Shown: positions 39,863-46,881 of the stretch, in pieces
How positions within the stretch are numbered: the first letter of the stretch is position 1
Layout: each line of letters opens with the position of its first letter
NCBI GenBank assembly: GCA_020853975.1
Contig: JADYXW010000086.1
Span: forward strand, 1 to 46,881
Direction: 5' to 3'
From: Phycisphaerales bacterium
Lineage (GTDB): Bacteria; Planctomycetota; Phycisphaerae; Phycisphaerales; UBA1924
Length of the DNA: 46,881 bases
The notes under the pieces: generated by a model
Database searches by the model: none
What the model saw: the letters and a program-made list of their open reading frames with translations, nothing else
What the model was told of the DNA's origin: nothing
Position numbers and translations under genes: made by a program

Positions 39863-42800
39863 CTAGGCGAGGATCTTGGCGAGATAGCGGCCCGTGTGGC
39901 TCCCGGGGTGCCTGGCCACCTGCTCGGGGGTGCCGGAGGCGAGGACGCGGCCGCCCCCTTCGCCCCCCTCCGGACCCATGTCGATGATCCAGTCCGCGCA
40001 CTTGATGACGTCGAGGTTGTGCTCGATGACGACGAGCGTGTTGCCGGCGTCCGCGAGTCGATGGAGGACCTTGACGAGCTTGCTGATGTCCTCGAAGTGC
40101 AGACCCGTGGTGGGTTCGTCGAGGACGTAGAGCGTGTGGGCGTTGGGAGAGGTGGACGCGCGTGCGGCGCGGGCGGGGCGCACGTCGTCGCTCTGCTCTT
40201 CGCCGCCCGTGGCGGGCAAGTCATCCTGCGCGGCCTTGGCGTTCTTGCCCTTCTTCTCGGCGGGCTGGGCGACGCCGTCCCACGCGCCGAAGATGCTGGT
40301 GCCCCGCGCGAGCTCGGTGGCGAGCTTGATGCGCTGGGCCTCGCCTCCCGAGAGCTGCGTGGAGGGTTGCCCGAGCTGGAGGTAGTCGAGCCCGACGTCG
40401 TGGAGGCAGCGCAGGAATCGGAGGATGCGGGGGTGGTTCTCGAAGAAGCCGAGCGAGTTCTCGACGGTCATATCGAGCACGTCGGAGATGTTCCGCCCGC
40501 GGTAGGCGACCTCGAGCGTCTCGCGGTTGTAGCGCTTGCCACGGCAGACCTCGCACTCGACGTAGACATCGGGGAGAAAGTGCATCTCGATGCGCTTCAG
40601 GCCCTGGCCCTGGCACGCCTCGCAGCGGCCGCCGCCGGACTTTGCGCTGACGTTGAAGCTGAACCGCCCGACCTCGTACCCGCGGATGCGAGACTCCTTG
40701 GTCTGGGCGAAGACCTTGCGGATGTCGTCGAAGAAGCCGGTGTACGTCGCGGGGTTGGAGCGGGGGGTGCGCCCGATGGGCGTCTGATCGACCTCGATCA
40801 CGCGGTCCAGGATGGGCGGCAGCCTGACGCTCGTGTGTGCGCCGGGCTTCTCCCGCGCGCCCATCAGCTTCGCGTTGACGGCGCGGAGCAGGATGTCGCT
40901 GACGAGCGTGGACTTGCCCGAGCCCGAGACGCCCGTGACGCACACCAGCCCGCCCATCGGGAACGTCGCGTCAATACCCTTCAGGTTGTTCTCACGTGCG
41001 CCGGTCACAACGATGGCGGTCTTGGTGCTCAGCGTGCGGCGCTTCGCCGGCACGGGGATCGTCCGCCTCCCTGAGAGGTAGTCCCCGGTGATGGAGGCCG
41101 GGTTGTCGCAGATATCTCGCACGGTGCCCTGCGCGACGACCCGCCCGCCGTGGACGCCCGGCCCGGGCCCGATGTCCACGACGTGGTCGGCGTGGCGGAT
41201 CATGTCCTCGTCGTGCTCCACGACCAGGACCGTGTTGCCGATGTCCGCGAGGTGGCGCAGGGTGGTGATGAGGCGGTCGTTGTCGCGCTGGTGCAGGCCG
41301 ATGGTGGGCTCGTCCAGCACGTAGCACGCGCCGACAAGCCCGCTGCCCACCTGAGAGGCCAGGCGGATGCGCTGGGCCTCGCCCCCAGAGAGCGTCGCGG
41401 TGCGCCGGTCCAGCGACAGGTACTCCAGGCCCACGCCCGTGAGGAAGCGCAGACGGTTGGCGATCTCCTTGACGATGGGCTCGGCGATGATGGCCTGCTC
41501 GGGTGAGAGCACCAGGCCGTGCACGAACGCGAGCGCATCGGGGATGTTGAGGCGGGCGAACTCGGCGATGTTGAGCATCGACCCGTCATGGCGGGGTCGG
41601 CCCACTACGGTCTGCGAGTAGGCCTTCTCCGTGTCGGCCCGGTGGGTGCTCTCCACCAGCACGTGCAGAGCCTCGAGCCTCAGCCTGTCTCCCATGCACG
41701 TCTGGCAGGGCTTTGTCGAGAGGAACTGGCTGAGAAACTCCTTGACGTTCTCCGTTTCCGTGGTCTGCCACCAACCCATGGTGTCGGGGATGACCCCCTT
41801 CCACTTGGAGCCCTTCACGCGGGCCTTCTCGTCGGGCGTCGGGCCGTGGAGCAGCAGTCTGCGATGGTCCTTGCTGAACTGCGAGACGGGCTTGGTGAAC
41901 GACACGCCGTACGCGGCACAGAACTTCTTGAGCTGCCGTGCGAACCACCCCTTCCAGTGCCCGTTCTTGCTCCAGCAGGCGACGGCGCCCTCCGCGAGAG
42001 AGAGGGACGCGTCGGGCAGGATCAGCCCCTCGTCCATCTCCAGGATCGTGCCCAGGCCGTTGCAGGTCTTGCACGCGCCGAAGGGAGAGTTGAACGAGAA
42101 CAGACGCGGAGCCAGCTCCTCCAGCGCGACCTCGGGGTGGTCGGGGTCGGCGAAGAGCGTTGAGTACGTGCGATCCGAGAACGCGCCGTCGGCGCTCTCG
42201 GTCGCGATGATCGCGATGCCCGACGCGACGCGGATCGCGGCCTCGACCGACTCCGCCAGCCTCTGCCGGGAGTCGGGCGAGAGGCTCAGGCGGTCGATCA
42301 CGGCGTCGATGGTGTGCTTCTCGTAGCGACCGAGCTTCGCGGGGTTCTCCCCCGGCTCCTTCAGCAGGTCGCGCAGGTCCTTGATCTCGCCGTTGATGCG
42401 GACTCGGTTCCACCCCTGGCCCGAGAGCTCCTCCATGGTGTCGCGGTGGAAGCCCTTCTTGCCCCTCACGACCGGCGCCAGGACCATGAGCCGACCGGTC
42501 CCGCCCGCAGAGGCGAACACGGAGTCCACGATCTGGCTGCTGCTGGTGGCGGTGATGGGCGTCCCGGCCCGCTGCAGGACCGTGCCGTCCTTCTTGACCT
42601 TGGTGGGCGCCCAGGAGTGGGGCCTGCCGCAGCGTGCGAAGAGCAGCCGGAGATAGTCGTAGACCTCGGTGGTGGTGGCGACGGTGGAGCGCGGGTTGCC
42701 GCTGGCGCTGCGCTGCTCGATGGCGATGGTGGGGGGCACTCCCTCCACCTCGTCCACGTCGGGCTTCTTGAGCTGCTCGAGGAACTGCCTCGCGTACGCG

Positions 42801-43036
42801 GAGAGCGACTCCATGTACTTGCGCTGGCCTTCCGCGAAGATCGTGTCGAACGCCAGGCTGCTCTTTCCCGAGCCCGACAGCCCCGTCATCACGATCAGGC
42901 AGTCCCGAGGGATCGCCAGGTCGATGTTCTTCAGGTTGTGCTCGCGTGCCCCGCGCACCCGGATCTCTCGCGCGGGCAACTGCGACTTCCGCGGCTTGAG
43001 TTCCATGTCGGGGTGCGCAGGTTTGGCGGCGGTCAC
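39863..43036 (-). CDS. uvrA: Excinuclease ABC subunit A
   Basis: 1057 residues. UvrA is the damage-recognition ATPase of nucleotide excision repair. It has two ABC halves, with Walker A GLSGSGKSS (52-60) and GVSGSGKST (about 700), signatures LSGGEAQRIRLAS and LSGGEAQRIKLAT, and two Walker B/H-loops (VLDEPTIGLH and VLDEPTTGLH). The C-terminal zinc module is intact (C-x2-C then about 19 residues then C-x2-C). The first zinc site is incomplete: residues 290-303 read TYSTLFADPDHPEV where the family has a CxxC, although Cys322-x2-Cys325 remain. A 50-residue low-complexity insert lies between the second signature and Walker B. GTG at 43036 has GGAGGA seven bases upstream; an ATG lies ten codons later. 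Confidence 0.95.
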   Translation of the reverse strand: MTAAKPAHPDMELKPRKSQLPAREIRVRGAREHNLKNIDLAIPRDCLIVMTGLSGSGKSSLAFDTIFAEGQRKYMESLSAYARQFLEQLKKPDVDEVEGVPPTIAIEQRSASGNPRSTVATTTEVYDYLRLLFARCGRPHSWAPTKVKKDGTVLQRAGTPITATSSSQIVDSVFASAGGTGRLMVLAPVVRGKKGFHRDTMEELSGQGWNRVRINGEIKDLRDLLKEPGENPAKLGRYEKHTIDAVIDRLSLSPDSRQRLAESVEAAIRVASGIAIIATESADGAFSDRTYSTLFADPDHPEVALEELAPRLFSFNSPFGACKTCNGLGTILEMDEGLILPDASLSLAEGAVACWSKNGHWKGWFARQLKKFCAAYGVSFTKPVSQFSKDHRRLLLHGPTPDEKARVKGSKWKGVIPDTMGWWQTTETENVKEFLSQFLSTKPCQTCMGDRLRLEALHVLVESTHRADTEKAYSQTVVGRPRHDGSMLNIAEFARLNIPDALAFVHGLVLSPEQAIIAEPIVKEIANRLRFLTGVGLEYLSLDRRTATLSGGEAQRIRLASQVGSGLVGACYVLDEPTIGLHQRDNDRLITTLRHLADIGNTVLVVEHDEDMIRHADHVVDIGPGPGVHGGRVVAQGTVRDICDNPASITGDYLSGRRTIPVPAKRRTLSTKTAIVVTGARENNLKGIDATFPMGGLVCVTGVSGSGKSTLVSDILLRAVNAKLMGAREKPGAHTSVRLPPILDRVIEVDQTPIGRTPRSNPATYTGFFDDIRKVFAQTKESRIRGYEVGRFSFNVSAKSGGGRCEACQGQGLKRIEMHFLPDVYVECEVCRGKRYNRETLEVAYRGRNISDVLDMTVENSLGFFENHPRILRFLRCLHDVGLDYLQLGQPSTQLSGGEAQRIKLATELARGTSIFGAWDGVAQPAEKKGKNAKAAQDDLPATGGEEQSDDVRPARAARASTSPNAHTLYVLDEPTTGLHFEDISKLVKVLHRLADAGNTLVVIEHNLDVIKCADWIIDMGPEGGEGGGRVLASGTPEQVARHPGSHTGRYLAKILA

Positions 43037-43122
43037 TCTCGATTCCTCCGTGGCTCCATTGTAGCAGCAACGCTAACAGGAGTCTAACGGATCGAGCCTT
43101 GGCGCCACGCCTGCTCGCCGGC

Positions 43123-43383
43123 TCAGAGCGGCTTCCCGCACTCCGGGCATTTCACGCCCCGGAGCGAGTAGCCGCAGCCGCACCGGTGCTCACGCGCGTC
43201 GATCAGACGGCTGGCAAGTTCCAGCGCCGTCCAGCACAGCAGGCACGCCCCAGCGAGCATGGCCCCGGCCCAGATGTCGGTCTGCCCGTAGTTTGCGTAC
43301 CAGCCCACGTTCAGCCGCACGAACCCGAACGCGAAGCCCGCGGCGAGCAGCCCCGCGACCAGCAGCCAGTGCCTGTGTTTCAC
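43123..43383 (-). CDS. Two-helix micro-membrane protein with zinc-ribbon tail
   Basis: 86 residues. I use the GTG at 43383, which has GGGAGG five bases upstream; an earlier GTG at 43437 lacks support. Two hydrophobic segments (about 7-24 and 36-55) are followed by a C-terminal tail CGCGYSLRGVKCPECGKPL with C-x-C and C-x2-C, a likely zinc ribbon. It lies between the 51-residue gene and uvrA on the same strand. The function is unknown. A cytoplasmic zinc tail attached to a membrane anchor is inferred. Confidence 0.65.
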   Translation of the reverse strand: MKHRHWLLVAGLLAAGFAFGFVRLNVGWYANYGQTDIWAGAMLAGACLLCWTALELASRLIDAREHRCGCGYSLRGVKCPECGKPL

Positions 43384-43393
43384 GGGAGCCTCC

Positions 43394-43549
43394 CTATGGA
43401 GATGCGGCGGGTGGTGCGAGCGGCTTCTGCGTCGCACCCTTCTTCGCGGAGTGCAGAAATCCCAGCAGCACCAGCCCGATCGCGATGCCGATGAGGTAAT
43501 ACGCGAGCCGGCGGCCGAAGCCCTCTTTCCACGATCCGCCCGTCTGCAT
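43394..43549 (-). CDS. 51-residue single-pass membrane protein
   Basis: A short open frame between dut and the 86-residue gene starts at ATG 43549 and stops at 43394. It begins MQTGGSWKEGFGRRL, then one clear transmembrane helix (about 16-33, YYLIGIAIGLVLLGFL) and a basic tail ending APPAASP. It lies eight bases after the dut stop, and the next gene starts ten bases after its stop. The tight packing supports a real gene in one operon. No homologue is recognised. Confidence 0.65.
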   Translation of the reverse strand: MQTGGSWKEGFGRRLAYYLIGIAIGLVLLGFLHSAKKGATQKPLAPPAASP

Positions 43550-43557
43550 CGCTGATC

Positions 43558-44007
43558 CTAGTGCCGCCCGGTGGAGCCGAACCCGCCCTGGCCGCGCGCC
43601 GTCTCGTCCAGATCGTCCGCCAGCTCGATGGAAGCCCGGACCGCCGGCGCGATCACGAGCTGGACGATCCGCATGCCGTGCGTGACGGTGAACGCTTCCC
43701 TGCCGTGGTTGATCAGCGCGATGCGGAGCTCGCCCCGGTAGTCGCTGTCGATGGTGCCCGGCGCGTTGGGCACGGACAGGCCGTGTTTCGTCGAGAGCCC
43801 GGACCGGGGCCTGACCTGCCCCTCAAAGCCCGCCGGAATCGCCAGCGCCAGCCCCGTCGGAATTACCGCGATCGCTCCCGGTTGCAGGGTCACGGGGGCC
43901 TCGGGCAGGCAGGCGTGGATGTCCATGCCCGCGGCACCCGCGGTCTGATAACCGGGCAGGGTCGCGGCCTCGTGCAACTTCTTGACCGCCAGCCTCACGG
44001 TGCTCAT
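43558..44007 (-). CDS. dut: Deoxyuridine 5'-triphosphate nucleotidohydrolase
   Basis: 149 residues. dUTPase hydrolyses dUTP to dUMP, preventing uracil in DNA and feeding thymidylate synthesis. All five motifs are visible: AGMDIHA, RPRSGLSTKHG, APGTIDSDYRGEL (with the catalytic Asp), GMRIVQLV and RGQGGFGSTG at the end. The last is the flexible arm that closes the active site. It is a trimeric type. It overlaps the upstream 104-residue gene by four bases and leads into the 51-residue gene, so dut belongs to an operon ending in uvrA. Confidence 0.97.
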   Translation of the reverse strand: MSTVRLAVKKLHEAATLPGYQTAGAAGMDIHACLPEAPVTLQPGAIAVIPTGLALAIPAGFEGQVRPRSGLSTKHGLSVPNAPGTIDSDYRGELRIALINHGREAFTVTHGMRIVQLVIAPAVRASIELADDLDETARGQGGFGSTGRH

Positions 44008-44318
44008 GCCATGCGGCTCGCTGCATATGCCGCGGCGACCGTCCAGGGGCCAGCCGACCTGCCGGTGACGCGGACTTCCGCGACTTGGCCCGCGGGACGA
44101 CCTTCGGCCTCGGCCAGAATGCGGTCGTAAGTTTCGATCAGGCGGCGTGTTGTGGCGATGGCCTGCTCCACGCTGCTCGAGCCAACCACGCGCCGGTACA
44201 GGTCCGGACGCCCGCCCTGGGCGATGGCCCCGTGCGACTCCAACAGCGTTCCGAGCAGTTGCTCGGCCTGCGAACGGGCGGCGCGGGTCTGCGTCAGGAT
44301 GGCTTGGCGGTCGCTCAT
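44004..44318 (-). CDS. Small helical protein, function unknown (first gene of the dut operon)
   Basis: 104 residues, with no signal peptide or membrane segment. It is Ala/Arg/Glu-rich and mostly helical (RAARSQAEQLLGTLLESHGAI and SSVEQAIATTRRLIETYDRILAEA). It is probably cytoplasmic. It overlaps dut by four bases (ATGA), so it is translationally coupled to it. A promoter candidate lies at 44362-44391. The coupling to dut suggests a nucleotide-metabolism or regulatory partner, but nothing in the sequence proves it. Confidence 0.7.
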   Translation of the reverse strand: MSDRQAILTQTRAARSQAEQLLGTLLESHGAIAQGGRPDLYRRVVGSSSVEQAIATTRRLIETYDRILAEAEGRPAGQVAEVRVTGRSAGPWTVAAAYAASRMA

Positions 44319-44361
44319 GCGGGCTGTCGAACCGGGCCAGAACACCTGTCCATCATTGGGA

Positions 44362-44391
44362 AGTCTATCACGCGGATTGAACACTCCGCAA
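44362..44391 (-). promoter_or_regulatory. Candidate promoter of the dut operon
   Basis: On the minus strand, TTGCGG (44391-44386) and TAGACT (44367-44362) are 18 bases apart. The transcript would begin near 44355, about 40 bases before the first ATG. Confidence 0.4.
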
Positions 44392-44418
44392 CGTGTTTAG
44401 TTTGCTTTGTGTTCGGCA

Positions 44419-45990
44419 TCAGCCGGGCCGGGTCATCTCCGGCACGTGCCGCCGAATCATCTCTATGACCGGCCCGGACGCTGGGCTGGAGCGCACCGCG
44501 GACAGATCCGCGATCATCGCGGTGGAATCGAACTCTGCCCGGACCGACGCCGCGAGCGCCAGGATGCCGGGGTAGGGTGTCGGGAGCAGCCCCTCGGCGT
44601 CGTAGGCGAGTTCCTCAAAGAGTTTCTCGCCCGGCCTCGCGCCCGTGAACAGGATGTCGATCTCTCGGCCGGACAGCCGCAGCCCGGGTGCGCCGGCCGG
44701 CGCCGCCGCGTGCCCGCCCACGCGGGGCTCGAACCCATGGAGCGCCACGAACCGCTGGGCGAGGTCGAGGATTCGGATCGCCTCGCCCATGTCGAGCACG
44801 AAGATCGTGGGCTGGGGCCCGGCGGAGGTGTCGTGGGCGTCGATGGCGCCGGCCTGGATCACCAGCGTCGCCGCCTCGTGGATCGTCATGAAATACCGCG
44901 TCATGCGCGGGTCGGTGACCGTGACCGGCCCGCCCTCGGCGAGCTGAGCGCCCCAGATCGGCAGCACGCTGCACGCCGAACCCAGCACGTTGCCGAACCG
45001 CACCATCGTGAAGCTGGTCGTGGGCCCGGGCCGCCCGCGGGCCATGGCGTTGCAGTGCTGGACGTACATCTCGGCGAGGCGTTTGGTTGCGCCCATGACG
45101 CTCGTGGGGTTCACCGCCTTGTCGGACGAGATCATCACGAACCGCTCGGCGCCCACCGCCATCGCCGCGTCCGTGACCGACTTGGTGCCGAACAGGTTGT
45201 TCGTGACCGCGTGTGAGGGGTGGTCCTCCATGAGGGGCACGTGCTTGTGGGCCGCGGAGTGGAAGATCGTCTGGGGCCGCAGCCCCACGAACTGCCTGAG
45301 CGTCCCCTCCGCGTCGGTGATGTCGTGGAGCAGGGCCTTCCTGGGCAGGTCGGGGAATCGGCGCGCGATCTGCCGGTCGATCTCGAACAGCGCGTTCTCC
45401 GAGCGCTCCGCGAGCACGAGCTGCGCGGGCCGGAACGTCGCCGCGATGCGGCAGATCTCCGAGCCGATCGACCCGCCCGCCCCCGTCACGAGCACGCGCT
45501 TGCCCTCGATGACACGCGCCACCGCACGCCGATCGATGCCGTAGGGTGTGCGCCCGATCAGGTCCACCATGTCGATGGTGGGCCCGGGCAGCCCGGGGCG
45601 AGCGACGGGCGCGGCCGCGAGCATCTCTGCAAGGGGCGGCACGGCGCGCTCGGCGATGTGCAACTGGCGGAGCTGAGCCCGGAGCTTCAGCGTCGCGGCG
45701 GGCATGCCCCCGGGGATGGACACGATGGCGGCGGTGAAGGGCTGAGCCCCGTGCAGCCTGGGCAGGTCTTCGAGAGAGCCCAGCACGGGGACGCCCAGGG
45801 TCGCGACCACGCGCTCCGGCACGGCCTCCTGCCCCGCGAGCAGGCAGCCGACCGGGGTCGGTGCCCCGGGCAGCCTGGAGAGGTGTGCCACGAGCCCGGC
45901 GATGCTCTCGGGCGTCCCGATGAGGATCGGCCTGGCCCACACAGGGTCGGCGGGCGAGTGGACAGCGTGCAAAGGCGCGGTGACGGGCAT
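44419..45990 (-). CDS. FlaA1/CapD-type nucleoside-diphosphate sugar dehydratase
   Basis: 523 residues. It is a soluble member of the extended short-chain dehydrogenase family that makes 4-keto-6-deoxy sugar nucleotides for surface polysaccharide or glycoprotein. Residues 20-95 form an N-terminal Rossmann-like domain. The core starts at VLVTGAGGSIGSEI (166-179), the NAD(P) loop. The catalytic region SSDKAVNP (288-295), then Met299-x3-Lys303, has Met where classical SDRs have Tyr, as in FlaA1/WbpM. The four-helix membrane domain of the larger WbpM type is missing. It is the last chromosomal gene before the insertion-sequence region, and the sugar cluster it belongs to is not visible. Confidence 0.9.
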   Translation of the reverse strand: MPVTAPLHAVHSPADPVWARPILIGTPESIAGLVAHLSRLPGAPTPVGCLLAGQEAVPERVVATLGVPVLGSLEDLPRLHGAQPFTAAIVSIPGGMPAATLKLRAQLRQLHIAERAVPPLAEMLAAAPVARPGLPGPTIDMVDLIGRTPYGIDRRAVARVIEGKRVLVTGAGGSIGSEICRIAATFRPAQLVLAERSENALFEIDRQIARRFPDLPRKALLHDITDAEGTLRQFVGLRPQTIFHSAAHKHVPLMEDHPSHAVTNNLFGTKSVTDAAMAVGAERFVMISSDKAVNPTSVMGATKRLAEMYVQHCNAMARGRPGPTTSFTMVRFGNVLGSACSVLPIWGAQLAEGGPVTVTDPRMTRYFMTIHEAATLVIQAGAIDAHDTSAGPQPTIFVLDMGEAIRILDLAQRFVALHGFEPRVGGHAAAPAGAPGLRLSGREIDILFTGARPGEKLFEELAYDAEGLLPTPYPGILALAASVRAEFDSTAMIADLSAVRSSPASGPVIEMIRRHVPEMTRPG

Positions 45991-46104
45991 GATGGTCCTC
46001 TGCAACGCTGTATCGGCCCGGGCGGGCGCACGGGGTGAAGAGTGGGGGGGAGGGCCGCGGCTGGGCGTGGTCGCCCGGGCCTTGGTCGTCGCCACCACCT
46101 GGCA

Positions 46105-46343
46105 GGCTGTTGAAGAACTGATCCGGCGGGCGCAGCCGGAACTGGGATTGGTGCGAACAGTTGGGGATGAAGGGCACACCGGAGCGTCAGGCGGCAGTCT
46201 ACCACACGTTCAACGTCGAGGATCTGATCGAGTCGGGGCACCCGCTGCGGGCGATCAAGCGGATGGTGGACCGCGCGTTGTCCGACATGTCGCGGACGTT
46301 GAAGGCCGCGTACAGCGACCGCGGCCGACCTGACCTTTCCCCG
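46105..46343 (+). mobile_element. Left-end remnant of an IS1182/IS5-like insertion sequence
   Basis: The bases GGCTGTTGAAGAACTG (46105-46120) look like the terminal repeat of IS1182-like elements (the right end is not seen). The transposase fragment starts 47 bases on and its similarity stops near 46343, where the IS3-type element begins. The remnant is therefore cut by the second element. Confidence 0.5.
46167..46343 (+). pseudogene. Truncated transposase, N-terminal fragment (DUF772 type)
   Basis: About 59 recognisable codons begin MKGTPERQAAVYHTFN and continue with VEDLIESGHPLRAIKRMVDRAL and RGRPDLSP, the N-terminal pattern of IS1182/IS5-type transposases. Beyond about 46343 the frame stays open to 46415 but the sequence no longer resembles a transposase. 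The catalytic DDE domain is missing, so it cannot be functional. It was probably cut by the adjacent IS3-type element. Confidence 0.7.
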
Positions 46344-46424
46344 GTTGACGTACCAGAGTCTATGAGAGTCCGAGCACGGCTGGTCTTGACCCCATCTTCG
46401 GTCCAGATCGGATGAGAGCCGAGG

Positions 46425-46460
46425 GCTTCAACCGGCCGGGCTTGCCCGGCCGGTTGAAGC
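46425..46460. repeat. Perfect 16-base-pair hairpin at the end of orfB
   Basis: GCTTCAACCGGCCGGG (46425-46440) pairs exactly with 46445-46460 around the loop CTTG. It spans the orfB stop codon (46428-46430). There is no T-run. It may act as a transposition or transcription-blocking hairpin. Confidence 0.6.
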
Positions 46461-46881
46461 GAACTCCCTGGGGGCCAGGTTGCCCAGGGCGCTGCGGGGT
46501 CGATGCTCATTGTAATCCGTCCGCCACGCTTCGATCGTCTCCCGGGCTTCTTCCAGCGATTCGAACCAGTGCACGTTCAGGCACTCGGCCCGCGCCCGCG
46601 CGTTGAACGATTCGATAATCGCGTTGTCCGTCGGCTTGCCCGGGCGGCTGAAGTCCAGTGTCACGCCCTTGTGATAGGCCCATGCGTCGAGCGCCTTCGA
46701 CGCGAACTCCGGGCCGTTGTCCACCGAGATCGTCCGCGGCCTCCTTCGCAACTTCCCCAGCCGCTCCAGCACGTCGTCGCTGTTCAGGTTCCGTGCCACG
46801 TCGATGCTCAGGCACTCCCGCGTGAACTCGTCCACGATCACCAGCATCCGCAAGGGCCTCCCGTCGTGCGTCACTCCGCTC
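46428..46881 (-). CDS. IS3-family transposase orfB, C-terminal part (runs off window)
   Basis: The frame is open to the right edge (about 151 codons seen) and lacks its N-terminus. The rve integrase core shows VIVDEFTRECLSIDV, SVDNGPEFASKAL with the second catalytic Asp, and DNAIIESFNARARAECLN with the catalytic Glu, then the EARETIEAWRTDYNEHRPRSAL tail. The first catalytic Asp would lie off the window. The visible part is intact. IS3 transposases are usually made by -1 frameshifting from orfA, which is not visible here. Confidence 0.88.
   Translation of the reverse strand, partial: SGVTHDGRPLRMLVIVDEFTRECLSIDVARNLNSDDVLERLGKLRRRPRTISVDNGPEFASKALDAWAYHKGVTLDFSRPGKPTDNAIIESFNARARAECLNVHWFESLEEARETIEAWRTDYNEHRPRSALGNLAPREFASTGRASPAG

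Larger units (their letters stand above)
46344..46881. mobile_element. IS3-family element, right-hand part (runs off window)
   Basis: The region holds the C-terminal part of an IS3-family transposase (orfB) on the minus strand and about 80 bases of non-coding end sequence (46344-46427). The outer boundary is not clearly defined, because no exact terminal repeat was found. The element continues beyond 46881. Confidence 0.6.

Noticed and set aside
39521..41074. Plus-strand 517-codon open frame opposite uvrA
   Set aside because: Antisense to UvrA and the second ECF lipoprotein, with no start signal and a biased composition.
1..46881. CRISPR arrays, rRNA genes, prophage or integrative-element borders
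   Set aside because: No spaced short direct repeats with spacers, no rRNA sequence, and no phage structural genes were seen. The xerD gene has no adjacent attachment repeats.

Overview
The window is GC-rich, gene-dense bacterial DNA that reads as a planctomycete, most likely of the Phycisphaerae. This is inferred from lineage-typical genes rather than any rRNA. They include two type II pseudopilin-like proteins with the [10 protein letters not shown] methylation signal and a C-terminal DG-type motif, secreted proteins ending in dockerin-like Asp-rich repeats, a CC-containing six-cysteine repeat found in two neighbouring genes, a DUF11 cysteine-rich lipoprotein, a Ser/Thr kinase fused to CHASE2, two ECF sigma operons, and a futalosine-pathway menaquinone gene (mqnC).

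Layout. 1-2.5 kb: the 5' part of a membrane/coiled-coil gene (minus, runs off the left edge) faces trpD. 2.8-9.8 kb: DUF11 lipoprotein, a stand-alone B12 acyl-CoA mutase large subunit, a solitary nuoB, a pseudopilin (minus), a coiled-coil protein and a small exported protein. 9.9-13.7 kb: a cytochrome-like exported protein, a long helical lipoprotein and an EVE-domain protein. 13.7-17.5 kb: recR-rpoN (minus) facing a GT39-type membrane glycosyltransferase. 17.6-19.4 kb: a possible small RNA, tRNA-Ser(GGA), pgpA and two small minus-strand genes. 19.6-23.9 kb: MacB/FtsX-like permease, kinase-CHASE2 and a coupled exported protein. 23.9-27.3 kb: xerD (minus), then an exported protein-ECF sigma-membrane protein operon. 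27.3-35.4 kb: a VKOR-DsbA-DsbA fusion, a six-repeat cysteine-rich protein, rpsL-rpsG, a second pseudopilin and a large mosaic multicopper oxidase. 35.6-39.8 kb: mqnC, a membrane protein and a second lipoprotein-ECF-anti-sigma operon. 39.9-44.3 kb: a minus-strand run of a small helical gene, dut, two micro-membrane genes and uvrA. 44.4-46.9 kb: a FlaA1/CapD-type sugar nucleotide dehydratase, then nested insertion sequence remnants.

How the genes fit together. Most of the unusual content is envelope biology. Several exported proteins are very cysteine-rich (DUF11 lipoprotein, six-repeat protein, multicopper oxidase repeats), and a periplasmic disulfide-forming fusion protein is divergent from one of them. 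That suggests, but does not prove, a disulfide-stabilised envelope or extracellular layer. Two ECF operons share one architecture (exported protein, sigma factor, small membrane regulator). Housekeeping functions (trpD, nuoB, recR, rpoN, rpsL/rpsG, dut, uvrA, pgpA, mqnC, xerD) are scattered between them.

All identifications come from reading motifs by eye. Promoters and terminators were found by eye and are candidates. Many of the longest open frames on the strand opposite real genes are GC-driven shadows and were left out.
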